Notes under the pieces: generated by a model
Told to the model about the DNA's origin: nothing
Database searches by the model: none
The model's input: only the letters and a program-made list of their open reading frames with translations
Shown here: positions 23,183 to 36,429 of the stretch, one piece after another
Layout: each line of letters starts with the position of its first letter
Numbering within the stretch: position 1 is the first letter of the stretch
Assembly (NCBI GenBank): GCA_033065855.1
Contig: JAVXUO010000422.1
Location: 558,001 to 622,000 of the forward strand
Source: Escallonia rubra
Lineage: Eukaryota > Streptophyta > Magnoliopsida > Escalloniales > Escalloniaceae
Direction of reading: 5' to 3'
Length of the DNA stretch: 64,000 nucleotides
Translations under genes and position numbers: made by a program

Positions 23183-26100
23183 AGTGATTTTATGCTGGAG
23201 AATTTGGTTCGTCAACTTGGGTTCATGGAGTTGAGTTGGGCACGATAGAGAAATACGAACATGACAAAGAAATTTAACCACAACAATGCTTTCTAATCAT
23301 AATGCATTTGACTGGTTTTTCTGCGTATAAAAGAGCACATTAGAAAATCTTTTATGGTTCTTTTATAAGTTAAACGTCATCATTCTTAGACGTACTGAAG
23401 ATTTTGTGGGCTTTGATATCACCACCAACTTGACCATCTATTTAAACCGCCTCCCGTTCGGTTTTGTTTGTGCATGATTCCGATCAGTATCACTTGAAAA
23501 CAACGCTTCGCTTGTCGGGTGCACCCTAATGCAACCATTAAAAGTCCGATAACTCTTGAGCCTCACTCGCACCAACATAGAAAAACTCCCAGTACCAGAA
23601 CTCGAGGGCAAGTGGTGTTGTGGCTCCTCGTGGGGCTAACTATTTACAGTTGATTATGTGTCCGGCAAAATATAGATCAGTTAAATCCTTTAACTAGAGC
23701 CCAAATCTCACTCCCACATATCTCTACTTTCACTGACCCTTCTCAGATCCCTTGTTTCCACAAGAGGCACAAATTTTCGTGTGTCAAAAAGGCCGCCATT
23801 TCAAGGATTCCAATTAAGCAAAAGCCATAGTTTTTTTTTATTTTTTATTTTTAGCAATGGCCATTTATGCAGATCCATACACACTAGCGTTTCGTAGATG
23901 AGGATGTAAGTTTCATCTTTAAGATATCGTTGGCTCGTAACGAGTGGCCGAGCTATGATTAATTAGTTACAACCCTCCACTTAATCATGTTTCCTATTTC
24001 TTAGATTACCACAAGAGGGACTACTGGACTTCGGTTCGAACATCCTTCTACTTCTTTGAAGCCATAGGCAGTAAATAGGTGACATAACACTGCTAACACT
24101 CGCACACAGTTTGTCCTCGAAATTCAGGCCCTTAAACTCACTCAATGTATACTACAAGAAAGCTTGGACATCAGATGCCCTCGGAGTTAGTCTAAGGACA
24201 CAACCAGAAAAGTCTTCTACGGGAAGCCTGATTTCAACATAGAGATATTATTACAAAGGAGGAATAATAACAGAGGGAAGGAACAATATCAGATGCCCTC
24301 GCTCTAGGATTTTTTCATGTATATGCATCTTCAGGTTTGGAGGATATATAGAGATAAAACAATAACAGAGAGAAGGGGCTAGAGTTTTTGGTTGTAAATA
24401 CTGCTTAATAGTAAAACCAAAGTTTGTCATATTATAAAGACGTAACTTTTATTTATTTCTCTCGCTCTCGCTCTGCGATGTATTACTTCATTGTTGGTGA
24501 ATTTCGTAACAAAAATGTTATCTACAAGGCCCAGGTAGCTACTAACTCATTTTTGTCCGTCAACATTGACGGAATCTTGAAACAGCATTTTCAGATCGTA
24601 CGGACTAAAGTTGGTTTAATGCATGAAAGACTTGACTTTTGAGGACTCTCCGAGTCCATTTGGTTGGCTCCACTTCCACGACCAAACATTAATCTTCCAC
24701 TTTTAGGCCATTGTTGTACGTATTGAAGTGGACCTAGTCAAGATTATCAGCAAAATTATAATCTTGACGAGGTCCACGAAGATGTTAGGGGAGGCCATGG
24801 CGCCCATTTGTCCAAGTGTAGTTCCCTCCCTGGTCCAAGCACTAAAAGAAAAAATGATGATTCAGCGTGCAGATGGCATTGTCTGGAACCTTCTTTTTTG
24901 GTTCTCAATAGTTCTAACAGGAAACACTTGCAGTCCCCAAATTCAATATACTTACAATATGAAGCAAAAGCAACTGATCTAGGAACCTAGGATCTGTTTA
25001 TAAGTTCCTCATTGTAAATAAGTGGCGGAGTCAGAATCATTCTTAAAGTGGGCACCAAATACAGAGTGAATTTATCAACAAAAAAAAAAAAAAAAGTTGT
25101 TGGACGCCGAAAAGAAGAAGAGAAAACATGTTGAGTATGTGATGTAGCGATGTCGTGCTGAATTATGTGCAACATGTTGAATGTTAGCTTCATATGTTTG
25201 GAGTTTGGACATTTTTGGAATTTTTTTTTTTTTTGGATAACGGATAGACATATTTAAAATGTATACATGACTCCCACTATATTGTTACATTAATTTATTA
25301 GGGTTTCATTTTATTGTATTTATTACTCTTTGTGCCACCGACTGTCATAGTTTTTGTCTTTCTCATTCCCTTGCTCTATCTTTATTCTTCCACATTTCAA
25401 AATCTCTAGATTACAAAAAAAAAGAGTATATCAAGGTTATTATTATTATTTCTTTTTAGTTTATATTCTTATAGTATGTTAACTTATTCGTGACTATTGT
25501 ACTTATACAATTGATAATCACGTTAGTAATACATCCGTACTATAAGAGTTAAGCTTCTTTCATGCAAGATTAGTATAATTTGTTATTGGCTAACCTTACC
25601 AAGTTAAATATGAATAATAAAACTATTTGTTTAGGAGATAGTGATGCTAATTATAATATGTTTTCAATTATTCATATTTTATGGAACTTTGAACCTTCTG
25701 AAAGTATTTATGTTAGCCATCATTTTTTTTTTATAATTTTTTAACACTCCCAATTAGACTTTCCAGATTCGCCCCTATTTTTCCTAGCCAAATAAAAACA
25801 AGCTTGCCCACTGAAACTCCTGGCAAGCCACAAGGTTTAAATGTAAAGGAGGGCTTCTTCATTTCGTACCGCTGGTTGGTAGTAAAATCTTCCCTGTAAT
25901 TTTTTAGCTCTTCAGGTGGTGCAATTGATTCTGGCTAGAATATTGATGGACAAGTTTGACGTGGCAAAAGCATGAGATGAGCCAATTCGTATCACTGAAT
26001 GTGGAGATGACCGACAGTCTAACGGGCTTCGATCGTAGTTGATTCACCGTAATGGTTCTTCAGCAATGTTTGGTCATTGCCAAAATTCCCATTAAATTTA

Positions 26101-26935
26101 TGTGTATTATGTCCTTATAAAGCCATGTGCCGGAGATTCTGGTGGTTTAATTTTGAGCTGAAGTTGCATGCAAAAAAAAAAAAAAATCTTTCTAGGAGTT
26201 CAAACATGTCCTGAGACCTCTGTGCTGGAAAAAGTGATCAGACAATGAAATTATCTCATCAATTCAATTTTCTTTGAGAAGCCAAATTCTATATCAACTA
26301 CTAGCAAGATCGACGTTCTTCTACGATCCACAATCCCTTTGAGTATACTTTGATATAATATTGGAAGGAGTACAAATAATTTGCTCCGTCAGGTGGCCTT
26401 TCATGGCCAAACGGCACAAACCCTTTGTCCCTTGGCTTTTACCCTTTCTATTGTGACCTTGATGTGATTTTTTATCGAACCGTCACAAATCATGTCAAAT
26501 GTTTGACAAAGAATCAGACAAGCAAATAAAGGTCATGCGGGAGTTCGTGTGGATACATCAGGTAAGTATCCTGCTATTACATAAAAAAAGGCCACATGAT
26601 GGTCATTATGCCAAATCTCTTACCTAAGGTTTCACTTACCTTGTACAAATAGTCCGGCATATTATTTGCCGGAAAAAGTACGTTGCAACAAATTAGTATT
26701 CAATTAGGTTAACCTTGTTATCCGATCAATTAGGTCGAGCCATGTTTATTATCAGATAGAAGATAGCAGTTAGGCATGGTCGACGATAAAATTTGAAAAC
26801 CTAAATCACTTATTTCTACTTGGCCACCTTGCAATAAATTTGCCTAACAATTGTCATGTTTCTAGAGTTGTGATCTATAAGTTTAAGTCACCATTCTGCA
26901 CTGCCATGCCCTCATACCACCCAATTTCCACGCTC

Positions 26936-29900
26936 ATGGAGTTCCTTAATTCGAATGCCACGGCTACGACAGCTGGAATTTTTGCTTTTCTGGTCTGTCT
27001 ACACTTTGTGTTACGGAAAAACAATGGTCGAAAGAATAGAGCTCCTGCAGCCGCTGGTGCATGGCCCTTAGTTGGTCACCTCCGTCTTTTACGTGGCCCT
27101 CAGCTGCCTCATGTAGTGTTAGGGTCCATGGCAGACAAGTACGGACCAATCTTCAGAATCAGGCTTGGTGTACTTCAAGCATTGGTCGTGAGCGATTGGA
27201 AGATAGCAAAAGAGTGCTATACTACCAACGACAAGGCCTTTTTGAACCGTCCCAAGTCGGTAGCAATGGAAGTTATGGGCTACAACTATGCCATGTTTGG
27301 TCTTGGCCCTTTTGGAAGTTACTGGCGTAAAATGCGCAAGATAAGCACGCTTGAGCTTCTCTCGAACCATAGGGTTGGGATGCTTGAACAGGTTCGTGAA
27401 TCAGAAGTGCAAGCATCCATCAAAGAATTGTATGGTACCTGGAAGAAGAATAAAGGTGCAACCAATATTCTAAAGATGGAAATGAAGCCATGGTTTGGGA
27501 GATTAGCGCTAAAAATGGCCGTTAGGATGCTTACCGGGAAGCGATACTCATGCGATGAGCATGAGAGCGGTCGAACTCGTGATGTCTTGAGGAAGTTTCT
27601 TGAATTAGCAGGCACATTTACGGTATCTGATGCCTTTCCTCATTTGAGATGGTTGGACATGGGAGGATATGAGACGGCCATGAGGAAGACTGCTAAAGAG
27701 ATTGACTACTTTCTTGAAAGTTGGATGGAGGAGCACAAAAGAAAGATAGCTTCTGGTCAGGTAAAGGATGAACAACAAGATTTCCTGGATGCTATGTTCT
27801 CCACTCTTGAAGGTGCTTCCTCCAAAGATTATGGGGGCTATGATATAGAGACCATTGTCAAATCTACATGCTTGGTACGTACTTCTATCACTATATTTTG
27901 TGTAGCTGCCACTGTTAATGTTAAATTGTTATGTATATATAGCTCCATAGGTCCTAGATAAGCTAGGCTCTTCCTCTCCACCCAATCCCCTCATTCTGCT
28001 CTCTTCTGCTCTCTAAATAGAGCTTTGTATCCACCATTTCTATTACACCAAGAAATGCATCCTTCTCTTCCTCTCTAATATCATGTAACATGGTATCAGG
28101 TGGTCTCTTGGAATCGGGCCACCACCAGTCACCACCGGTCCACTTACCTGACACCACCAGTTCTCACCTAGACCACCGGACCACCATGCCCACCACCGAT
28201 AGTCTCACCAACCACCACCAACTCAAATTTGAAACTCTTTGTCTCAATCACCAAAATCAACACCTGTAACAACCACCCACAACCTCCATTACCGTGCCAC
28301 CAAAACCTGTAAGAACCATAAACCCACCATCTGTTCTCACCAACACCTGTACGTACTGGCGACACCACCGCTATCTAACCGACGGCCTCAAAATTCTGGC
28401 CCACGACCCAACATCTGAAAACAACCAACCAATCTGCCACGATTTGCCGCCGTGTCACTGCCGAACCACCTGCATCCAGATCGATCACCAACCGTCGATC
28501 ATCACCGGTGCATCTACCAACCGTCACAGTGTCCAGATCAATCACCTACCGAAAATTGCCGGCGCCGGTCTCATCACAGTACCGCCGGCGTCTCTGTCGC
28601 CACCGTAACACCGGCTTCAACACCAAATCACCACAACCCCACGGCTACCCAGCACCGCCGCACTGGTCACTCACGACCACCACTTCGCCGCCTGACCCAC
28701 CGGCGTAGACCATTGCCGACCACCACTAGATCGGCATCACCACCGACCAATCTGTCTTGGTGCCGATCTGACCTCGCCGTTGTGATCTCATCGATTACTG
28801 CTGGCGCTGAGATGGACTAACGGTGCATCTCCACCCCAGATCGGGCCTCTGTTGTCCACCGTCAGAATCACCACCGGCACTAACCCATGGCCAAACTTTT
28901 CCTCCTATCAAAAACTGAAGTAGAGAGATATTTCACCGACCTGACAGAGATATCTAGATATCTTTATATTAACTCTGCTTCCATTTGGCCAGTCACTAAC
29001 AAAAAAAAAAAAAATTCCCAAAATATAACAAAGGAATTTTGACGGAAGATAAAGTCAAACCACGGTCAATGTAATCCTTTCACCTCTGCTTAACATAGCG
29101 CACACGATCTGTCGATATGCTATTTTGAATATCGTTTCCGCTATTGACCGTGACTTGTCACCATCGGCAATCACTCATCCTTGTCCCCTGTTATGACTTT
29201 CTCGACGCCATCGTCAAGCCAACGACGACTGTCTCTCCTATTGCCGAACATCAAGACACCATACTTGTTGTGCCTGTCAAACCACCATAACTCCACATCA
29301 CTACCAAATTGGGCCCACATCACCGCCACCATGACTCTGTACCAAATTGGACCCACATCACTATCACTTGCCTCGCATGGTCATAACCTCTCTTGTCGCC
29401 TTTTGCCATCTCCCCATCTTTGGCATTATCGCCAACTTGTTGTTCATCCAACTTCTTCCTTGTATCAATTGAACGAACAAGGGAGAGAAAGGTTAGACAA
29501 AAATTGTTCGGGGGGTGAAAAGTGAGAGAGGAGAAGAGCGAGGATAGAGAGATACAAGAGATATCCGAGAGCAATGTTCACCAAGGTAGTTAGACCTCAA
29601 CCCCAGGATACCGGGAATCATGCCAAGACCGTCACTCACCCTAGTCGTTGGATCTCAATCCCGAGATCACCAGGAATCATGCCAAGACCCTAACTAATCA
29701 TAGTTGTTGGATCAATCATCGGTGATCATGCCAAGATCCTCACTTTACTGTGGTCGTTGGAACTCAACCCCTGAATCAACGGGAATCATGCCAAGACCCT
29801 AATTCACTATGGTTGTTGGAACTCAACCCCGGGATTGCTGGGAATCGTGCCAAGACCTTCATCTATGATCTTCAGGTCACAGTCGTCAGATTTCTCATAT

Positions 29901-32465
29901 GGGATTACTGGACATCATCAGCCCAAGATTTTAGGTCTTTTGGTTACCAGACCTTACTTGGAATTTTTAGAATTTACTTCTGGACCTTCATTTAGTTGGG
30001 TCACTCGAAATCTTTGTTACCAGAAATCGCCCTAGGACCTCCAATCCCTTGGTCGCTGGACCTGTCCTCTCGGATCACTGGAAATCGCCCCAGGACCTCT
30101 TGTCCCTTGGTCGCTGGATCTATCCTCTAGGTTCACCAACCGCCCCAGGACCTCTTATTGGTCACTGGATTTGTCCTCAAGGATTATCAGAAATCGCCCC
30201 AGGACCTCCAATCACTTGGTCGCTGGATCTGTATTCTGGGTTCACCAATAGCCGCGTCAGGAACATTGATTTACTCAGGTATCACTTGGATCATTTGTGT
30301 TACTTCAGGATACTACATTTTCAATGCCATGAAGAGTCGCCATTCATATCACCGATCATTAACCTTCAAACTTAAGTTGGTTTCATGTCCACCACCTTAA
30401 GTTTGAGGGGGGGTGTTAATGTTAAATTGTTATGTATATATAGCTCCATAGGTCCTAGATAAGCTAGGCTCTTCCTCTCCACTCAATCCCCTCATTCTGC
30501 TCTATAAATAGAGCTTTGTATCCACCATTTCTATTAAACCAAGAAATGCAAGATGTTTCTCATTTCTCTCATCCTTCTCTTCCTCTATAATATCATGTAA
30601 CACCATGAAATCTATCCAACCGGTGATACTTCGATTGAGCGCATGAACGTTATGCGAATTCCTAGAATTAACCATTGTGGTTCATCTTGACTCGGGAGAT
30701 GTTAATGTAATCTGTTGCCAAATGTTTTGCATTGTATTACTAACCAGAGACCTATTTTTGTCACCATTTGACAACCACCGTTTAGAACTGTGCTATCATG
30801 CCTAACGAACATTAGGGCTTCCACTTTCTTGTATGAAAAGCTCACCCGAATGAGAAACTTCAGTTCATTGCTTTGTGGGCCGAGCTTTGGCTCTGCTTGG
30901 TCTTAGCAAATTTCATGGTCTACAATTTGTTGGCACATTATGGCCATGGCATTATCACATTTATGTGAATGTAAAAAAAAAAATCAACAAAAATCTTCTA
31001 AAAAAACAAGCTTTGTGTCACGGACCGAACTTCCCTAAGTCGAAACCGTGCGGCACTTAGCTAGATCAAGCCCCCGCTTGCTCGCTAAGTCAGCCTAACA
31101 GTAGAGCTGGGCGAAGTTGGAAACAAATATGTAGCGGAACACAAGAGGTTAGGGAAATGATTCCCAATACACTACTTGGAGAAAGCTTATAATACTCGAA
31201 TACAAAGATGTCTTGGATGCCTTGGCCAAGTGAGGCCTTGGCTTTATATACTACTCCACCTCCTCAACGGACGGTGGAGATTACATGCAATCCTACAGTG
31301 TGCATTATCCCTCTAGAACCTTCTAGACTATTTACAAGCTTCTCTAATATTCTAGACTATTCAAGAATATTCTCCTACCTTTCTAGAGCTATCATCACTA
31401 CTCACTACTCTAGAATATTCACACATGTACAAGATAGAATAGTGTAGAGAAGTCCGGAACCTTCCGGAAGCCTTGCCTTCTAATCGCCAAGTAAGTGTCC
31501 ACGAAGCGTCCCGTAAGCGCCTAATAAGCGCCCGCATGGCGTAACCTCTAAAAATCAGCCTCCTTAGCAAACGGTCCGTGACATTTGGCTCTGCTTGCTT
31601 TTAACTCTCCTATTTACTAGTCTAAATTTTCACATTTGAGATTGTCTAATCTTCTAAAGAAATGGAAAATCCAATATATCTTTGACGCTGGTATTACTTT
31701 TTCCTATCTCCCAAAGATGTAAAGTTTCACTTGGATATTCCAAATTTCTGAATGTTTGGGGGGTGAAGATTTTTCAGTTCAACTAAAGCTCAGGTCAGTA
31801 CTTGATTGAGAAAAGAATATTTTTGGCAGGTATTTTTAACAGGAATCACTGACACTTTAACGGTGACTTTGACATGGGCTCTGGCGTTGCTGCTTAGCAA
31901 CAATCACGTCCTGAAGAAGGCTCAAGCTGAATTAGACATCCACGTGGGAAGGAAGAGACAAGTGCAGGAATCAGACCTGAAGAACTTGGTGTACCTGCAA
32001 GCCATCATCAAGGAAACACTGCGCTTACATCCCCCTTCTGTACTTCTGCCAGCGCGCGAGTCCATGGAGGACTGCGTGGTGGGTGGCTACAACATCCCCA
32101 AGGGCACTCGCCTGGTGGTGAATCTTTGGAAGATTCATCGCGACCCTTCTGTGTGGCCGGATCCCTGTGAGTTTCAACCTGAGAGATTCTTGACAAGCCA
32201 CAAGGATGTCGATGTCATGGGGCAGCATTTTGAGTTGATTCCATTTGGTAGCGGTAGAAGAATCTGCCCCGGCATTACACTATCCCTCCAGGTTGTACAC
32301 TTTATTCTGGCTAGTTTGATACACGGATTTGAGATTACAAAACCATCAGACGAACCAGTGGACATGACTGAAAGCTTTGGACTGTCGAACTCGAAAGCCA
32401 TCCCATTTCGTGTTCTTCTCGCCCCACGCCTGTCTTCTTACCTGTATGAGCAAATTACGGAATAA
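26936..32465 (+). CDS. CYP82-family cytochrome P450, copy 3
   Basis: Exons 26936-27874 and 31830-32465 join in phase 0 to give 524 residues. Splice donor and acceptor contexts are the same as in copies 1 and 2, but the intron is 3955 bp because it holds a short-LTR retroelement and a solo LTR; without them it would be about 700 bp, as in copy 2. The landmarks are complete: N-terminal anchor, WPLVGHL, ExxR in [17 protein letters not shown] with Cys459. The I-helix reads GITDTL (318-323), with Ile for the usual Gly and Leu for the last Thr; the Asp-Thr pair stays. Exon 1 also has changes such as Lys for Gln in the WRKMRK stretch. It is probably an ER monooxygenase; the intron load may affect splicing, and the substrate is unknown. 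Confidence 0.9.
27913..28090 (+). repeat. 5' LTR (178 bp)
   Basis: It starts TGTTAATG, ends TGTAACA and is nearly identical to 30414-30602. The copies differ by small indels: a CTCTTCTGCTCT-like duplication here, and an added AAGATGTTTCTCATT block in the other copy. Confidence 0.9.
29575..29870 (+). repeat. Tandem repeat array 1 inside the LTR element (about 60-70-bp unit)
   Basis: At least five imperfect units share the words TCAACCCC, GGGAATCATGCCAAGACC and a spacer such as CACTATGGTTGTTGGA. Confidence 0.85.
30023..30250 (+). repeat. Tandem repeat array 2 inside the LTR element (about 60-bp unit)
   Basis: Four imperfect units share ATCGCCCCAGGACCTC, CCTTGGTCGCTGGA and a TCCTC-GG-TCAC tail. 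Confidence 0.85.
30414..30602 (+). repeat. 3' LTR (189 bp)
   Basis: Direct copy of 27913-28090, immediately preceded by a purine tract. A TATA-like TATAAATAG lies inside at about 30502. Confidence 0.9.
31016..31583. mobile_element. Solo LTR in the P450 copy 3 intron
   Basis: A 568-bp block begins TGTCACGGACCG and ends with the exact inverse CGGTCCGTGACA. It splits the word GCTTTGGCTCTGC, which is unbroken in copies 1 and 2. TTTG is repeated on both sides (31012-31015 and 31584-31587). The TG...CA ends and lack of coding sequence fit a solo LTR; the 12-bp inverted ends are longer than usual. A 4-bp rather than 5-bp duplication leaves some doubt about class. Confidence 0.8.
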
Positions 32466-33353
32466 AATGCTCTTTCATCGAGCATGAAAAAGAACATCTG
32501 CGGCACTGGATGCTGATATTAGTGCTAAGACGCACTATAGTACTACTATATATAAAAGGTCTTTAGGCCCTAATAACTTTGCTCTGTTACTTCGCAAGCA
32601 TAACACAGCGACCTTCCAGGCCGCTTCGACGATTCTAAGAGTTCTAAGGCTTGTATTCTGGCCTGATAGCTTCTTTCTTGCCCAGGAATGGTTGTTTGAG
32701 GCTTCAAAATTTATGGTTTTGTTTGTGGTCAAATAAACTGCTTGCTACTTCACTCAAACAAAACTAACATCTTGAAAAACACTCCTCAACGAGAGATTTT
32801 CTTCTCCTCTGGGCTTAGTTATCATAAAAATAGTACGTCGTGCTCATGTCAACCTGAACCCACATCCACTGAACGTACATTGCCCAGAGAATCAAGAGTT
32901 ACACTCGCTACACCAAAGTGCCCCATTGTTTCTTTCAGCTACCTTAGAAATTTTTATCAGAAATAACAACTTAATATAGAGTACTACATGTTGAGAAACA
33001 ACCATGAGAGGAATTTTTGCTTCTCTGCCTGCATGCTCATGGCAGATGGTCCGAAGAACATGGTTCTACTAACTGCAGGGAGGGGGTGGAACCAGCCTAG
33101 CCACCCTTGAAGAGAAACCTGTAGTTGATCCTGAGAATCATACTCAAGAACGCGCATTAAGGCCTGATTAACAGGCAATTTCAAGTTGATCCTGTTTGAA
33201 GGCCTCCAAAATGCAGCAAGAGCTTATAGAACTAAGAAGCATTATGGGGAAGGTGATGAGCCTCAAGAACCACAAACTTCTATAATCGTCAGCTAATTGT
33301 AACCTCATATTTTGCTGACTAGTTAGGTTGCATGTGAGATTCACATTGGAAAG

Positions 33354-35798
33354 TGTTCCCAACCTATCTTGGCTACACCTATAGGCTCACTCGGGTTCAA
33401 ATTCTCATGACACGTCAGCACATTCAACGGTCAACTTTTCAACGCTCACAGGCCGGTCAAAGCGACACATACTCAAGTCACGTGAATTGCTCGTGAAGCA
33501 ACCTTGGTGTGCCTTGCCCCTTAAGGGGGTCTGCCACCTTGGGGGGCTCGGCCACCTTAAGGGGGTCGGCCACCTTGGGGGGTGGGCCACCTACCTTCCC
33601 GACCAAAGACCATCACTCGCGGTCGAGTGCCGTAGTCTCATTGTCGTTCGCCGCCACGCTCCGTCACCGCAACGACTGTCGCTCGCGGTCGTGCTCTGTC
33701 GCCGCAATGACCATCGCTCGCGGCTGCGCGCTGTCCATACAATGTTGGCCACCGCCTGCTCGTCATCTTCGTGACACCCGTCGCCCACGCGCCAGCTCCG
33801 CGACTCCCATGCCGGCGCCCGCGTGTCGTCTCTGCGACTTTCGTCGCTGTGACAACTTTGAGACTCCTGTCGCCCGCGCCCGGGTGCCGTCTTCACGACG
33901 ACTGTTGCCCATGCACTGTCTCCAACACTCCGTCGTGCCCATGCGCCACGCCGCTGATACAGCCGTGCCCCCGGGCTCTCTGTCACATGTCGTGCCCTCA
34001 GCACCATACGCACTCCGCCGCACCCGCGCGCCATTTTCATGATACGTGCCCCAGGCACCAGGTATCGTCTCCACGACGTTCGTCGCCGTGCTTGTGCGCC
34101 ACTTTCATAAACACGTGCCCCAGGCACTAAGTATTGTCTCGCAACGTTCGTCGCTGCACCCGCGCGCAACTTCCACAATACGTGCCCCTGGCACGAGTAT
34201 TGTTCCGCGACGTTCGTCGCCGCTCTTCTGCGCCATTTTCATGATACGTGCTCTGGCACCAGGTATTGTCTCGCGACAGCAATCGTCGCGCCCATGCGCC
34301 ACAATCATATTTCATGCTTCCGGGGGGACTCCGCTCGTAGTGCTCCGACACAAGGACCCTCCGTAGCGGGATAGGCTCGTTACCACAAAGCCATCGCCGT
34401 CATGGGATGGGCTCATTGCCATAAAGCCATCATCGTCTTCATTCCAGGGGGCTTCGCTCGTAGTGTTCTGGCACGAGGACCCTCCGCAGCGAGATGGGCT
34501 CGTTACCACAAAGCCATCGCCGTCTTTATTCCGGGGGGCTCCGCTCGTAGTGCTCCGACACGAGGACCCTCCGCAGCGGGATAGGCTCGTTACCACAAAG
34601 CCATCGCCGCCACGGCATGGGCTCGTTACCACAAAGCCATCGCCGTCTTCATTCCGGGGGGCTCCGCTCGTAGTGCTTCTGCACGAAGACCCTCCGCAGC
34701 GGGATGGGCTCGTTACCACAAAGCCATCGCCATCTTTAGTCAAAGGGGCTCCGCTCGTAGTACTCCGACACGAGAATCCTCCATAGCGGGATGGGCTTGT
34801 TACCACAAAGCCATCATCGCCATGGGATGGGCTCGTTACCACAAAGCCAACACCGTCTTCATTCCGGGAGGCTCCGCTCATAGTGCTTTGGCACGAGGAC
34901 CCTCCGCAGCGGGATGGGCTCGTTACCACAAAGCCATCGCCGCCACGTGATGGGCTCATTACCACGAAGCTATCGCCGTCTGGGGTGACTTGCATGACAC
35001 TAGGTACTAGCTAAGCTGCGACCATGTTCACTCACATTACTAGTGATCATTAGCGTCCCCAGGACGATGACCCACGGGTCACTCCGGGACGGGAGCAGGT
35101 CCTTGGAGGGAATCGCTCCTAGTCCGCCTGGCAGTTGGCTACAGGGGCAACCCTCACCGCTGTCAGGTTCTTTACGCGTCTCTTGACGCACCTTGTGGGA
35201 TTTAGTAAGGGCTTGGATCGGTGGCAGGGGCAACGGGCTTACTCTGATCATGCTGTCATGGTGTGTTCAGTCTTCTCAGACAGGTAGAGAGATGTTATGT
35301 GAGGCAAGGCAGCACGAATTCGGGGACCAGTAGTCCAACGGAGAATCGGTACTTTGGGACCCCTGGTGACGTGTCACTCCCAAGGGACGACACATGTCGG
35401 CCAATGACACCATGATGACACATGCACACTTTTCCTTATAAATAGGGGACTTTGGGACTCATTTGGAGGATTCTCTCTCATTTGACATTTTCACTTTCTC
35501 TCTCTGAAAACTCATTCTCTCTAAAATTCTAGAGTGAAAAACACATTTAGACTTTTGACAGCGGACCCCTGATGCTACATCCCTGACTTGGACCTTGATT
35601 TGGACTGTCAACTGTCGGCCCTGTTCGTCGTCGCCCTGTCTGCGCAGCACTGCTAGCCCTCGCGGCCTGTCTGGGGAGCCTTACTCTCTGCCCTTACTCC
35701 GCCCTCACCGTCTCTCACTTTGCATACTTGGAAGCTGACTCGGATTGCAGCCTTTGTGGCACCTTCACGTAGGTACGAACTCACTTTCCTTGGCATCA
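33354..35798 (+). mobile_element. Solo LTR (2.4 kb) downstream of P450 copy 3
   Basis: The block starts TGTTCCCAACC, ends CTTGGCATCA and is flanked by a perfect 5-bp duplication GAAAG (33349-33353, 35799-35803). Unit A at about 9160-9180 shows the unbroken site. A TATA-like CTTATAAATAGGGG at about 35433 sits where an LTR promoter is expected. The left half is GC-rich and contains a tandem array. A related sequence in the opposite orientation lies at 46940-48654. No gag or pol and no second LTR are present, so it is a solo LTR left by recombination. The long GC-rich frames across it are not genes. Confidence 0.88.
34310..34990. repeat. Tandem repeats (about 40-100-bp units) inside the solo LTR
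   Basis: Units combine GGGATGGGCTCGTTACCACA, AAGCCATCGCCGTCTTCATT, CCGGGGGGCTCCGCTCGTAG and CACGAGGACCCTCCGCAGC, repeated with losses at least six times. The repeat is open in three or more frames. Confidence 0.9.
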
Positions 35799-36429
35799 GA
35801 AAGTGACCTACTTAAAAATATATTTGTCAAAGTACATTAAGACAGTAAACTTCTAAGCATTCTCATTCAATCATCTGAATTTCTTCCTTTTATAAAAAGT
35901 AACACCGATTATAGCAAAGTATAATAAAACTAATTAAAATCCATGATAACGTCTCTAATTTAATACAAAAGGAACGAGATACTTGATTTGTTCCACGTAT
36001 ATATTTTGAAAAACTATATGAGCATCGTCTTTGAGAGGTTGTCATTGGTTATAACATTTTCTAAGCCTTGTTTTGGCTAGTAAGAGAACGTTGATTTCTT
36101 GAAAGGTGTAGTTCAAGCTAATAACAGCCGGGTAAATCTCATTCTCCACATCGCCTCTTAAGTTGATACCAACCTTGCATCTTGGAAACCCTATTTCCAC
36201 GATAACCGTGTGAAGAACATGTTATAATGCAAATATATGTCACACGGTTATGATACAAATATATGGTATTCTGGAATACAATGCACAATACAAAGACAAT
36301 ATTCATATGAACATCATGTTATCATGTTACTTAGGATATTCCAATAAGTTTAATATGAATTTAGAGTTTAAAGAATACGTTTGGGATTTTTGCTCCTTTG
36401 ACCTTGGAATCAGCAATCTTTTTGAATAA

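Larger units (their letters stand above)
27913..30602 (+). mobile_element. Short-LTR, non-coding LTR retroelement in the P450 intron
   Basis: Two direct repeats, 27913-28090 and 30414-30602, begin TGTTAATGTTAAATTG and end ATCATGTAACA. The base after the first repeat starts TGGTATCAGG, matching the primer site for initiator-Met tRNA. A purine tract (GTTTGAGGGGGGG) sits right before the second repeat. These are the marks of an LTR retroelement in + orientation. The 2.3-kb interior has no gag or pol; it is ACC-rich at first, then holds two tandem repeat arrays. It resembles a TRIM-type or other non-autonomous element. I could not find a clean 5-bp target duplication. Confidence 0.88.

Noticed and set aside
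28294-28820. Frames of 66-122 codons in the short-LTR element interior
   Set aside because: They are ACC-rich low-complexity sequence without gag features; no protease, integrase or RT motif follows.
33509-34995. Several long GC-rich frames, up to 227 codons, on both strands
   Set aside because: They lie in the solo LTR and its tandem repeats; the repeated peptide pattern follows the DNA repeat and no gag or pol motif is seen.
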